From an uncultured Opitutia bacterium (lineage in GTDB: Bacteria > Verrucomicrobiota > Verrucomicrobiia > Opitutales > UBA953), in the NCBI GenBank assembly GCA_945957395.1, contig CAMFKE010000008.1:1-64000 (forward strand): a stretch of DNA of 64,000 nucleotides, read 5' to 3'. The notes under the pieces were generated by a model, which saw nothing but the letters and a program-made list of their open reading frames with translations, did not search any database and had not been told where the DNA came from. The position numbers and the translations under genes are program-made. This document shows positions 18,686 to 26,563 of the stretch, in pieces (the stretch's first letter is position 1; every line of letters starts with the position of its first letter).

Positions 18686-18884
18686 GGTAGAGCTTTCTTT
18701 CACGCTTGTTGGCTTTTCGGGCTGAGATGATGCGGCGCACGGCGTTACGGTCGGTGAAGACGACGAGCAAAACGATCTCACCTCGAAAGAGGCCCATCGC
18801 GATTTCCCGTCGTTCTCCGTAATCATGGCGCGTGTCATCAAAGAGTACGACCGGGCCGGCGAAGATTTCACAGGCGTCTTCAAA
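18657..18884 (-). pseudogene. brnT: brnT toxin remnant, 5' end missing
   Basis: The frame reads FEDACEIFAGPVVLFDDTR, then HDYGERREIAMGLFRGEIVL, then FTDRNAVRRIISARKANKRE and ends LYHES...RP at 18657, a clear C-terminal three quarters of BrnT. The first ~20 residues of the family (the FEWD..K...N..KHG segment) are absent. Upstream in this frame the sequence is out-of-phase DNA of the restriction-type gene ending at 18920, and no suitable start codon is seen. The downstream brnA is intact. The break at about 18884 looks like the junction of an insertion. Confidence 0.8.
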
Positions 18885-18919
18885 CGCTCGGAATGGAGCC
18901 GGAATCGGGTGCTGAGTCT

Positions 18920-19810
18920 CTATTCGACGGAAATCAAAAGGCTTCGCGGGGCGTCCACATGCTCGATGATTTCGTTGTATTTCTCAAAAATGGAAATGAG
19001 GTAGTCAGCGGTTTCGGCGGCGTGTTCGAGGCAGTTGGACTCGAAATAGTCGTGGATTGAAAGCAGAGCGGCACCCGACTTTTTGAGTTCGGCGCACCAT
19101 TTTTGGTCGGCGTCGCCTCGTGTGATGACGACATGTCGGACGCTTGGAGCGGCCTTGATTTTTTTCACCAAATCCGTCGCCGAACTGCCCAAGGTGACAT
19201 GGATGATTCGACCAGGCATGACGAAATCGCCGAGGCGTCCCGTGGAGACATCGTTCGCGTTGGCGTGTTCGATTTGATCAAGTCGCAAAGATCCCACGCG
19301 GAGGAGTTTTGCGGCGATGAGGTACTGCCAGATATCGCCCGTTCGGCTTGAGTTTCCGTTCAGAGCAGCGGAGCGGACGGCCTCAATGAAGTCATTCACA
19401 CGAGCGAGTTTGGCTCGCGAAATGATCATGGGGCGTTGGTTCAGAATCGATTGGATTTCATCGGCGACGAGTCGGGATGCGGCTTCCACGCAGGGGATAC
19501 GCTCGGCGGTGGGAATGGTTTCATATGCGCGGAATACGGCCGTAAGGATGGCGATTTTGCGTTTATTGGTACGGCCCTTTTCGGTTCCGCGCATGCCGAC
19601 TCCATGACGGCCGAGCCGCTCCGTGAGGTAACTTTTCCCATAACCGATGAATTGGTCCGATGTGTCTTCATAATCACAAATCTCTTTGCGCGACTTTCCG
19701 TCGGCGATTTTCTGAAGGATGAAAAACAGAAGGTACAGGGTGCCGGTCCCTTCGAAACGGGAAATCGCGGCGCGTATTGATCTGCAGAATGAGGCGGTTG
19801 GGCTGGGCAT
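18920..19810 (-). CDS. Probable type II restriction endonuclease partner of the methyltransferase
   Basis: A 296-residue protein with no motif I can name with certainty. It begins 5 bases after the cytosine methyltransferase stop on the same strand, the usual layout of a restriction-modification pair, and resembles the DUF4928-type proteins I associate with Dcm-like enzymes. Visible regions are SRKEICDYEDTSDQFIGYGK near residue 40, GRHGVGMRGTEKGRTNKRKI near 65 and SSATDLVKKIKAAPSVRHVV near 210, where a charged beta-strand core could hold the nuclease site. GC content and codon use are visibly lower than in flanking genes, indicating transfer. Confidence 0.6.
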   Translation of the reverse strand: MPSPTASFCRSIRAAISRFEGTGTLYLLFFILQKIADGKSRKEICDYEDTSDQFIGYGKSYLTERLGRHGVGMRGTEKGRTNKRKIAILTAVFRAYETIPTAERIPCVEAASRLVADEIQSILNQRPMIISRAKLARVNDFIEAVRSAALNGNSSRTGDIWQYLIAAKLLRVGSLRLDQIEHANANDVSTGRLGDFVMPGRIIHVTLGSSATDLVKKIKAAPSVRHVVITRGDADQKWCAELKKSGAALLSIHDYFESNCLEHAAETADYLISIFEKYNEIIEHVDAPRSLLISVE

Positions 19811-19815
19811 GGAAT

Positions 19816-20922
19816 TTAATCGGAACAGACGGGTTTTTTTTGAGCGAGCATCGCGAGAGGATGCAAAAGGTGCTTGGCCAAGTGACGGACAACAGGGACG
19901 ACGACGGCGTCGCCCATGGCGTTGTAGGCTTCAGTATATTTGGATGGAAGCTGGTAGGAATCGGGCGCTCCCATGAGGCGTGCAGCTTCACGAGGCGTGA
20001 GCCATCGCGTGCGGAGACGGTCGCCGTCGCGTTGCAGAATGATTTGTCGACTGCTGCCTCCCTCGGCCGTGCGCAGGCAACCTGATTTTCCGTCAAAGCG
20101 CAATTCGAGCACAGGGATTCCACCCCTTGTGCGGCGATAGCCGGGAAGCGTGGCGTTGGCAGGCGATTCAGTCAGCAGCAGCTTGTGGTGAGCCGGGGAT
20201 AGCATAGCGACATGGCGAGCCGAAGTTTCGTTGTCATGCCAAGGCGTCGTTTTCTCTATGATTTCGGTGAGTGTTCCAACCGGGTCTTGAGGCCGAGGCA
20301 GGTTCCACCATACGAGCTTATCGAGTCCTTCCGCCGCTCGCGTTACGGGACTCGGGTGATTCCAGGCAGGAGCACCTGCGACGAACTGCTGGAACGGGAG
20401 GTTGCTTCGCACCGCTACTACGAAGATTCGTGGGCGGGATTGGGGGACCCAATTGATGGCGTCCAAGAGCATTGGGCCGACCACATAGCCGCGCTCCGCA
20501 AGTGCGCGGTGAATTTCGCGGTAATTTTCGCCGGAGTTGCTTGAGACCAATCCGAGCACGTTTTCCAAGCAGAGGACCGGGGGCGGGACGCTCATTTCAT
20601 CCAAGACGCGAATCCACTCCCAGACAAGTCCGCTGCGCTTGGCTTTGAGTCCCTCCATTTTTCCTGCCAGCGAGAGGTCTTGGCAGGGAAAACTTCCCCA
20701 AGAAACATCCGCAGCAGGGAGGGCCACTCCACTCACATCGGTGATCGAGCCTAAATGAAAGTGCTCGTCTCCATGATTGATACGGTAAACGGCAGCCTTT
20801 TGGGCGGAAATGTCGTTGGCCCAAACCGTTTTAAACCACGGTTTTGCACCCTCGGTGACCAAGCCGCTGCCGGCAAAAAAGTCGAGGAACCTGAGTGCGT
20901 GTATGGAGGAGCGACGGGCCAC
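19816..20922 (-). CDS. DNA (cytosine-5-)-methyltransferase
   Basis: A 368-residue C5 methyltransferase. Motif I (RFLDFFAGSGLVTEG), motif IV with the catalytic Cys (GSFPCQDLSLAGKM), motif VI (CLENVLG), motif VIII (QSRPRIFVVAV) and motif X (AYNAMGDAVVVPVV) are in order; the variable target-recognition region is about residues 180-290. The start appears to be GTG at 20922; no better in-frame ATG is nearby. It should protect DNA from the nuclease encoded immediately downstream. Base composition is lower in GC than the neighbouring core genes. Confidence 0.92.
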   Translation of the reverse strand: MARRSSIHALRFLDFFAGSGLVTEGAKPWFKTVWANDISAQKAAVYRINHGDEHFHLGSITDVSGVALPAADVSWGSFPCQDLSLAGKMEGLKAKRSGLVWEWIRVLDEMSVPPPVLCLENVLGLVSSNSGENYREIHRALAERGYVVGPMLLDAINWVPQSRPRIFVVAVRSNLPFQQFVAGAPAWNHPSPVTRAAEGLDKLVWWNLPRPQDPVGTLTEIIEKTTPWHDNETSARHVAMLSPAHHKLLLTESPANATLPGYRRTRGGIPVLELRFDGKSGCLRTAEGGSSRQIILQRDGDRLRTRWLTPREAARLMGAPDSYQLPSKYTEAYNAMGDAVVVPVVRHLAKHLLHPLAMLAQKKPVCSD

Positions 20923-20989
20923 GCGCGCACCGTTTTCATCGCAGCCATGATGTCAACCAGTCCGATGGATGCTATGTGCGGGAAAACGA

Positions 20990-21024
20990 AAAAGAGCCCC
21001 GACCGTGAGGTCGGGGCTCTTGGA
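20990..21024 (-). terminator. Rho-independent terminator after the sugar kinase gene
   Basis: On the minus strand AGAGCCCCGACC pairs with GGTCGGGGCTCT around a CACG-type loop, followed by five T. Confidence 0.92.
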
Positions 21025-21043
21025 TTGCCGAGGGACTCGGGCC

Positions 21044-22159
21044 TTAGAGCGAGGCGACGAGCTTGTTGAGCTTGCCGAGCTTGGACTGGATGTCGTCGGC
21101 GAGCTTGATCTGGGTGCGGCAGCGGTCGACGTTGTGGCCGGGGCGGGAGGTCTTGAAGTAGACGTCGCCGTCGAGGTAGTCGGCCAGGAAGCGCGAGCCG
21201 CACTCCATGGTGAGGAGCTTGCCGGAGAAGGGCAGGAGCTCCTTCTCGTACTTGTTGAGGAAGTCGCCGGCGGTGGTCATGTAACCGCGCAGGAGGGCTT
21301 CGACGTACTCTTCGCGGCAGTAGACGTTGTCGAGGTTGACGTCGTCTTCCTTGCCGGGGGAGGTGGCGGTGCGGACCATGTCACCGAAGTCGTACAGGGC
21401 GGAGCCGGGCATGCAGGTGTCGAGGTCGATCACGCAGATGCCTTCCGAGGTGTAGTCGTCGATGAGGACGTTGTTGAGCTTGGTGTCGTTGTGGGTGACG
21501 CGCTCGGGGATGCGGCCGGCGGCGATGTGGTCGACGACGAAGGAGAACTCCTTCTCCTGGGCGAGGAACCACTCGATCTCCTTCTTCACATCCTTGGCGC
21601 GGTTGTGCTTGTCGGCCTCGATGCTCTTCTTGAGGTTTTCGAAGCGCCAGCGGGAGTTGTGGAAGTTCGGGATGGTCTCGACGAGGCGGCCGCCGGGGAT
21701 GTCCACGAGGAGCTTCTGGAAGGCGCCGAAGGCCTTGGCGGCCTGGAAGGCCTGTCCGGTGTGCTCGATGACGTCGTAGCCGCGGGCGCGCTCGACGAAG
21801 ATGTAGGTGCGCCAGACGTTGTTTTCGGCGTCGATGAGCCAGTCCTTGCCGTCGCGGGTGGGGATGAGGGTGAGGGCGCGGCGGGTGGCGTCGGGGGCGT
21901 TGGCTTCGCGCAGCTTGGCCTGGGAGTGGGCGCAGACGCGGGCGACGTTCTCCATGAGCCCGACGGGGTTCTTGAAGATGTTGTGGTTGATGCGCTGGAT
22001 GATGTAGCGCACGCGGGTGGCACCCTGGTCGAAGATCGCGCAGTAGGTGTCGTTGATGTGTCCGGAGCCGTAGGGCATGGCTTCGACGAAATCGCCGTAG
22101 ATGTCGAACTGGGCGGCGATGGCGCGGACGTTGTGTTTCATTTCCTTATGGGCGGCCAT
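21044..22159 (-). CDS. APH-fold kinase, N-acetylhexosamine 1-kinase-like
   Basis: A 371-residue phosphotransferase of the aminoglycoside-kinase fold. The Brenner motif is HNDTKLNNVLI near residue 215 and the metal motif is DLDTCMPG near 235. Early segments (MPYGSGHINDTYCA, then YIIQRINHNIFKNP) match the NahK family, which phosphorylates GlcNAc or GalNAc at C1. I place the start at 22159 (MAAHKEMKHN), since the longer reading would translate a repeat tract. Neighbouring nucleotidyltransferase, deacetylase and NagB genes support amino-sugar metabolism. Sugar specificity is inference. Confidence 0.82.
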   Translation of the reverse strand: MAAHKEMKHNVRAIAAQFDIYGDFVEAMPYGSGHINDTYCAIFDQGATRVRYIIQRINHNIFKNPVGLMENVARVCAHSQAKLREANAPDATRRALTLIPTRDGKDWLIDAENNVWRTYIFVERARGYDVIEHTGQAFQAAKAFGAFQKLLVDIPGGRLVETIPNFHNSRWRFENLKKSIEADKHNRAKDVKKEIEWFLAQEKEFSFVVDHIAAGRIPERVTHNDTKLNNVLIDDYTSEGICVIDLDTCMPGSALYDFGDMVRTATSPGKEDDVNLDNVYCREEYVEALLRGYMTTAGDFLNKYEKELLPFSGKLLTMECGSRFLADYLDGDVYFKTSRPGHNVDRCRTQIKLADDIQSKLGKLNKLVASL

Positions 22160-22165
22160 GGGGAA

Positions 22166-22270
22166 GGAGGAGGGGGAGGTGAGAGAGGAAAGGGGAAAGA
22201 GGAAAGGGGAGGCGTGATTCGGTGATTCAGTTTTCGGTTTTCGGCGAAGGAGCCGAATCACCGAATCACG
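22166..22270. repeat. Long in-phase heptad tract with inverted arms
   Basis: Fifteen 7-bp units in one phase. The first half is purine units (GGAAAGG, GGAAAGA). The second is TGATTCG and GTGATTC, then AGTTTTC and GGTTTTC, an 8-base turn, then ATCACCG and AATCACG, which are inverse complements of the TGATTCG arm. It fills the gap between the nucleotidyltransferase and the kinase and contains the leader of the kinase gene, where a ribosome-binding site would be expected. Confidence 0.85.
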
Positions 22271-22309
22271 CCGGACGGCTGCGGCGCGTGCGGGCGCCGC
22301 AGAGCCGCA

Positions 22310-23224
22310 TTAGGCCCAGAGGTTGGCGGGGTACTCGCCGGCCTTGATGAGCTTGGCGAGGGATTCCTGCACGACGGGCTTGTCTTCCTTGTAGGTGACG
22401 CCGAACCAGGCGGAGTCGGTGCGCAGGACCTTGACGGTGGCGTGCTTCTCGTTGACGAGCTGGCCGACGGTCATGGGGATGAAGCACTCGGACTTCAGTT
22501 CCTTGCCGGACTTGTCGAGGAACTCCTTGAAGATGCGGTCGAGGTGGACGAAGAGCTGGGGGGTGAAGCCCCACATGTTCATGGAGGCGGGTTCTTCGCC
22601 GGTGAGGGGCTCGACGGGCTTGCCTTCCTCGCGGTTCTCGGCGCCGGTGGCGGTCTTGAAGATCTTCGTCTTTTCGTCGATGAAGGTCAGGAAGCCGTTG
22701 GCGTCGGTCTTGGACACGCCGCGAGCGACGGAGCCGTGCTCGGAGAGGGTGTTCTTGAGGGTGAAGCCGACCATGGAGAAGTTGGAGGACTTCGGGTCGA
22801 GGTTCTTGAGGAACTCGCCGAGCACGCGGTAGGAGTCCTTGCCGTAGAAGTCGTCGGCGTTGATGACGGCGAAGTTCTCCTTCACCTGCTCCTTGGCGCA
22901 GAGGATGGCGTGGGTGGTGCCCCAGGGCTTTTCGCGGCCTTCGGGGAGGGAGTAGCCGGCGGGGAGCTTGTCGAGGGTCTGGTAGGCGTAGTCGACGGCG
23001 ATCTTGCCTTCGAACTTGGGCGACACCTGGGTCTTGAAGGCTTCCGCGAAGTCGGGGCGGATGATGAAGACGACCTTGCCGAAGCCGGCGCGGATGGCGT
23101 CGAACACGGAGTAGTCCAGGATGGTCTCGCCGTTGGGGCCCATGGGGTCGATCTGCTTGAGACCGCCGTAGCGGGAGCCCATGCCGGCTGCGAGGACGAG
23201 GAGGGTGGGTTTGGTGGTGGCCAT
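22310..23224 (-). CDS. Sugar-phosphate nucleotidyltransferase
   Basis: A 304-residue NTP-transferase. LLVLAAGMGSRYGGLKQIDPMG at the N-terminus is the nucleotide-binding signature (G-x-G-x-R variant with extra residues), and FAVINADDFYGKDSY near residue 120 gives the metal-binding Asp. It activates a sugar 1-phosphate to an NDP-sugar. Together with the downstream 1-kinase it could make UDP-N-acetylhexosamine. A long-stem terminator separates it from the upstream PIG-L gene, so it may have its own promoter. Confidence 0.85.
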   Translation of the reverse strand: MATTKPTLLVLAAGMGSRYGGLKQIDPMGPNGETILDYSVFDAIRAGFGKVVFIIRPDFAEAFKTQVSPKFEGKIAVDYAYQTLDKLPAGYSLPEGREKPWGTTHAILCAKEQVKENFAVINADDFYGKDSYRVLGEFLKNLDPKSSNFSMVGFTLKNTLSEHGSVARGVSKTDANGFLTFIDEKTKIFKTATGAENREEGKPVEPLTGEEPASMNMWGFTPQLFVHLDRIFKEFLDKSGKELKSECFIPMTVGQLVNEKHATVKVLRTDSAWFGVTYKEDKPVVQESLAKLIKAGEYPANLWA

Positions 23225-23273
23225 GTGTGTGGTGGAAAAGGGGGTGGGAGTGAAAAAAGGTGACCGGAGCGGC

Positions 23274-23366
23274 CTTTAAAAAAGGGACGGATGCCGGCGA
23301 AGGGGGATGGGCGGGAGGCGGGCCGTGTGGCCGCCGCGCTCGGATCCTTCGCCGGCGCCGTCCTTT
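23274..23366 (-). terminator. Long-stem terminator after the PIG-L gene
   Basis: AAAGGACGG-CGCCGGCGAAGG on the minus strand pairs with its near-complement about 40 bases later, giving a roughly 20-bp stem with two mismatches. The loop contains a smaller GGCC hairpin. A run of seven T follows. Confidence 0.7.
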
Positions 23367-23375
23367 GCGGGTCGC

Positions 23376-24224
23376 TTACGCGAACTTGGCGATGCGCGCC
23401 TTGATGTCGCCCTTGAGGCGCTCGACATAGGCGATGGTGTACTCGACCACGTCGAGCTTGTCGTCGACGATGAGCGGGGTCAGGTCCATGCCCCACTGCA
23501 GGGCGGTGGCCTTGTCGGAGGAGTGCGAGTCGAAGAAGGTGGCGTTGGCCAGACGGCGGCCGATGACGCCGAGGTCGTAGCGCTTGCCGCCGGTGATCTG
23601 GGAGTCGAACACGCCGTTGAGGGCGCCGGCGAGGTTGGGGAAGGCGGAGCAGTCCATGATCACCTTGTCGGCGTCGAGGAGCCAGTCGAGGTCGCGCCAC
23701 ACTTCGCAGCCGATGACCTTCTTGGGGCGCAGGGAGTGGGGCAGCTTGCGCATGGCGGCGATGGCGCGCAGCGTCACGGCGATGTGCGTGTCGTGCTTGT
23801 CGGCCGGGTTGTGCAGGTAGACGACCTCGGGGCTGGTGGCGGTGAGGATGGCGACGAGGTCTTCGACGACCTGGGCGTTCTTGGCGTCCTTCACTTCCTT
23901 GGAGGAGTAGCCGAGCTGGAACATCGAGGCGTAGTCGCCGACGATGGCGGCCTTGCGCTGTTCGAGGGGGCGCACGGCGGCGATTTCCGCGTCGGAGTAG
24001 TCGGCGTAGATGCCGGTGCGCGAGGAGCCCGCGCCGTCGGTGACGACGACGCCGGAGAACCAGCGGTTCTTGCGGCCGAAGCACTCGGTGATGCCGTGGT
24101 AGGCCATGAACTCGAGGTCATCCTGGTGGGCGCCGATGCCGAGGTGGGTGGTGCGGGCGGCGGCTTCGGAGACGGGGGTGTTGTCCGGGACGAAGATGTC
24201 CGCGTTGGGCTTGTTGAGCTTCAT
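23376..24224 (-). CDS. PIG-L/LmbE family deacetylase
   Basis: A 282-residue zinc-dependent deacetylase. The metal motif AHQDDLEFMAYHG (residues ~32-44) and the second His site HNPADKHDTH near 142 are present. The family removes acetyl groups from GlcNAc-containing substrates (GlcNAc-PI, mycothiol and bacillithiol precursors, chito-oligomers). No signal peptide is seen, so it acts in the cytoplasm. Given the neighbouring NagB and sugar kinases, a role as GlcNAc or GlcNAc-phosphate deacetylase replacing NagA is a reasonable inference. Confidence 0.88.
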   Translation of the reverse strand: MKLNKPNADIFVPDNTPVSEAAARTTHLGIGAHQDDLEFMAYHGITECFGRKNRWFSGVVVTDGAGSSRTGIYADYSDAEIAAVRPLEQRKAAIVGDYASMFQLGYSSKEVKDAKNAQVVEDLVAILTATSPEVVYLHNPADKHDTHIAVTLRAIAAMRKLPHSLRPKKVIGCEVWRDLDWLLDADKVIMDCSAFPNLAGALNGVFDSQITGGKRYDLGVIGRRLANATFFDSHSSDKATALQWGMDLTPLIVDDKLDVVEYTIAYVERLKGDIKARIAKFA

Positions 24225-24233
24225 AGGGTTCTG

Positions 24234-24268
24234 GAGTTGATGGTTGATAGTTGTGAGTTGATAGGGGG
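24234..24268. repeat. Left heptad arm flanking four-helix-bundle gene 1 (GAGTTGA)
   Basis: Five 7-bp units in phase with consensus GAGTTGA/TAGTTGN lie between the PIG-L start and the stop of the four-helix-bundle gene. The complementary word appears in inverted orientation on the other side of that gene (24653-24687). Confidence 0.85.
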
Positions 24269-24274
24269 GGGGCT

Positions 24275-24640
24275 TCAGTTTTCGAGTTTGCGCAGGAGGC
24301 CGTGGAGCATCTTGCGGATTTCGAGCAATTCGGCGTTGAGCGGGGCGTGGGCCTCATCGGGGATGAATCCCAATCGGCGCGCCAACTCGATTTGCGTCTG
24401 AACTTCGTTGGTGGAACCAAGGGCTGTGCGCAGAAAACGAGGGAAGTCGTTGCTGCCGGACCTGCCCTGGCCTTCGGCGATGTTGGAGGGTATGGAGACG
24501 GCGGCGCGTCGAAGTTGGGAGACCAGTCCGAAGGATTCGGAGGAAGGGAAGGATCCGGTCACCCGGTAGATTTCCACGGTCAGCGTCATGGCTTTTTGCC
24601 AGACGATCAGATCGTGGAAATCCCGGATGCTCGTGTCCAT
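24275..24640 (-). CDS. Four-helix-bundle protein, 23S rRNA IVP/S23 family (copy 1)
   Basis: A 121-residue all-helical protein. RDFHDLIVWQKAM at the N-terminus and LRRAAVSIPSNIAEGQGR near residue 48 are the signatures of the S23/IVP family (TIGR02436). This fold is shared with the Avd accessory protein of diversity-generating retroelements; its biochemical role as a solitary protein is unknown. The start at 24640 (MDTSIRDF) avoids translating the repeat. The gene sits between inverted heptad arms inside an amino-sugar operon and is co-directional with it. No rRNA gene is nearby, so it is not an rRNA insert here. Confidence 0.92.
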   Translation of the reverse strand: MDTSIRDFHDLIVWQKAMTLTVEIYRVTGSFPSSESFGLVSQLRRAAVSIPSNIAEGQGRSGSNDFPRFLRTALGSTNEVQTQIELARRLGFIPDEAHAPLNAELLEIRKMLHGLLRKLEN

Positions 24641-24652
24641 CGGTGGCGCTCC

Positions 24653-24687
24653 TATCAACTTTCAGCTGTCACCTCTCAACTGCGACA
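24653..24687. repeat. Right heptad arm flanking four-helix-bundle gene 1 (TNTCAAC)
   Basis: Five 7-bp units in phase (TATCAAC, TTTCAGC, TGTCACC, TCTCAAC, TGCGACA). The consensus is the reverse complement of the left arm word at 24234-24268. It ends six bases before the stop codon of the ROK kinase gene. Confidence 0.85.
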
Positions 24688-24692
24688 AGCGC

Positions 24693-26099
24693 TTAGCGCG
24701 CGGTCGCCGGCAGCGAGGCGGCGGCGACGGCCTGGCCGTGGCGCTTGGAGGCCTCGTCGGGCACGGAGAGGTTGATCTTGAGCTCGGGGAACTCGACGCG
24801 CAGGACCTCGCGGGCCTTGTCGATGATGATGTCGCCGCCCTTGCCGGAGGTGACGCGGCCCATGATGAGCAGCTCGGAGTAGCTGAAGAAGTCGGCGAAG
24901 TGGGCGAGGGTGTAGCCGAAGGCGATACCGATGGCTTCGTACACCTTCACGGCGCGGGGGTCGCCGGCCTTCATGAGCTTCTGCAGGCCTTCGAGCTGCT
25001 CGGGCAGCTTCATGTCCTTGGGCATGTGGATGCCGGCGAGGGGCATGAGGCGGCCGACGCCCTGCTGGGAGAAGTACTGCACGCCGCAGCCGAGGTCGCC
25101 GGACCATTCGTCGGCGGGGCCGTTGGCGCGGTAGTCGACGGGCACGAAGGCGAGCTCGGAGAGCCAGTTGGTCATGCGGCCTTCGGGGTCCACATAGCCG
25201 GCGGCCACGGAGGTGCCCATGGCGATGCCCAGCACGGCGTTCTTGTTCATCGACATCGAGCCGGCGAGGGCGGTGACGTCGCCGTCGTTGATGACTTCGA
25301 AGGGCACGCCGTATTCCTTGGCGATGTCCAGGAACATGTTCTTCACCTTGGACTCGAACACGGACGGGTCGGTGACGCCGCGGAAGAGCGAGGCGGCGCG
25401 GACCTTGTTGTTGATGTACACGCCGGCGGAGGAGCCGCCGATGGCGTCGAGCTTGCGGCCGGCGGGGATGTGCTTGGCGGCGAGGTCGAGGGAGTGCTTG
25501 ATGCCTTCGTACTGGTAGGCGGGGTCTTTCTGGAAGTACGGGTCCCACTTCACTTCTTCGGAGAAGACGACCTTGCCGTCCACGAGCAGGGCGCACTTGC
25601 GGTCGGAGCCGCCGAGGTCGAAGCCGATGCGCACGCCGTCGAGGTTGCGGCCCAGGGGCAGGTGCGAGGCGGATTCCTTGGGCAGGCCGGCTTCGTCGAC
25701 GACGAGGAACTGGGGTCCGGTGTCGAAGAGCTTGGTGACGAAGGCGTAGTCGAAGGCGCGCTCGCCGGCGGGCGAGTAGATGGTCTTGAGCAGTTCGGCG
25801 ATCTCCGGGGCGTACTTGCCGGAGAGGAAGATCTTGTCGCCGCCGCGGCCCCAGATGAGGAACTTGATGATGCGCTCGACGTAGGTGACGGTGTCCACGC
25901 CGTATTCGGAGGCGAGGGAGAACACCTTGACGCGGTAGACGGAGGCGGTGCCGTCGGGGCGCGAGAGGCCGATGGCCAGCGGGGCGGCGTCGGAGGACTT
26001 CTCGGCGGCCTTGTTGTAGGCGCGGTTCCAGAGGGAGGCGGGGACGAACGCCGTGTCGATTTCGGAGACGAACTTGGGCTTGAGGGTGATCTTGGACAT
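24693..26099 (-). CDS. ROK-like / hexokinase-type sugar kinase
   Basis: A 468-residue actin-fold kinase. VRIGFDLGGSDRKCALLVDG near residue 180 is the phosphate-1 loop, INDGDVTALAGSM near 300 the catalytic Asp region, and LGIAMGTSVAAGYVD the second phosphate loop. It is longer than a typical ROK kinase (about 300) because of a ~175-residue N-terminal extension of unknown function. In this cluster it would phosphorylate the hexosamine or its N-acetyl form before NagB. The start is MSKITLKPKF at 26099. Confidence 0.82.
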   Translation of the reverse strand: MSKITLKPKFVSEIDTAFVPASLWNRAYNKAAEKSSDAAPLAIGLSRPDGTASVYRVKVFSLASEYGVDTVTYVERIIKFLIWGRGGDKIFLSGKYAPEIAELLKTIYSPAGERAFDYAFVTKLFDTGPQFLVVDEAGLPKESASHLPLGRNLDGVRIGFDLGGSDRKCALLVDGKVVFSEEVKWDPYFQKDPAYQYEGIKHSLDLAAKHIPAGRKLDAIGGSSAGVYINNKVRAASLFRGVTDPSVFESKVKNMFLDIAKEYGVPFEVINDGDVTALAGSMSMNKNAVLGIAMGTSVAAGYVDPEGRMTNWLSELAFVPVDYRANGPADEWSGDLGCGVQYFSQQGVGRLMPLAGIHMPKDMKLPEQLEGLQKLMKAGDPRAVKVYEAIGIAFGYTLAHFADFFSYSELLIMGRVTSGKGGDIIIDKAREVLRVEFPELKINLSVPDEASKRHGQAVAAASLPATAR

Positions 26100-26130
26100 G
26101 GGGAGGTGGGGGGGAGGTGTTTTTGAAGTA

Positions 26131-26170
26131 AGGGGCGAAGGGGCTGAGGCACAAAGGCACAGAGGGGCCA
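26131..26170. repeat. Left octad arm flanking four-helix-bundle gene 2
   Basis: Five 8-bp units in phase with consensus AGGNNCNA (for example AGGCACAA and AGGCACAG). The unit length is eight, not seven. The complementary words CTTTGTGC/CTTTGTGG occur in inverted orientation beyond the gene, at 26647-26692. Confidence 0.82.
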
Positions 26171-26193
26171 CCGTTGCTTCCGCTTTTCAGCGG

Positions 26194-26556
26194 TTATCGC
26201 TCGAGGCTTCGGATGAGGGCGCTCAGCAGGCGTTCCACTTCGCGCGACGCAGCGTCGAAACGCATGTGCGATCCAGTGTCGAGGTATCCGACTCGCAAGG
26301 CGATTTCCAGTTGTGTCTGAAGCTCGTTCAGCGAGCCCGAGGCGACATGCAGGAATCGGATGTAGTCGGCGGTGGAGTGGCGTCCGTAGCCTTCGGCGAT
26401 ATTGGAGGGGATTGAAACGGCGGCGCGCTTGATTTGGGAATCCAGACCGAAGCGCTCATTCGCCGGCAGGTTGTCGCATGCCCGATAAACATCCACGACG
26501 AGCTGCATGGCTTTCTGCCACACGATCAGGTCGCGGTATGTTTTGATGTCGGACAT
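26194..26556 (-). CDS. Four-helix-bundle protein, 23S rRNA IVP/S23 family (copy 2)
   Basis: A 120-residue homologue of copy 1. It shares YRDLIVWQKAM and IKRAAVSIPSNIAEGYGR, but the rest is only moderately similar, so the two are not a recent tandem duplication. The start at 26556 (MSDIKTYRD) is the family's normal N-terminus. It lies between the ROK kinase and NagB genes on the same strand, again enclosed by inverted short-period repeats, this time of 8 bp. Function is unknown beyond the family fold. Confidence 0.92.
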   Translation of the reverse strand: MSDIKTYRDLIVWQKAMQLVVDVYRACDNLPANERFGLDSQIKRAAVSIPSNIAEGYGRHSTADYIRFLHVASGSLNELQTQLEIALRVGYLDTGSHMRFDAASREVERLLSALIRSLER

Positions 26557-26563
26557 GCGGTTT

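Noticed and set aside
24653-24687. CRISPR array as an explanation for the short repeats
   Set aside because: Units are 7-8 bp with no spacers and no cas genes anywhere in the window.
24275-26556. 23S rRNA intervening sequences
   Set aside because: The proteins belong to the IVP family, but no rRNA sequence flanks them; they lie in a metabolic operon.
24275-26556. A diversity-generating retroelement using these proteins as Avd
   Set aside because: No reverse transcriptase, template repeat or variable repeat is present in the window, so only the fold relationship remains.
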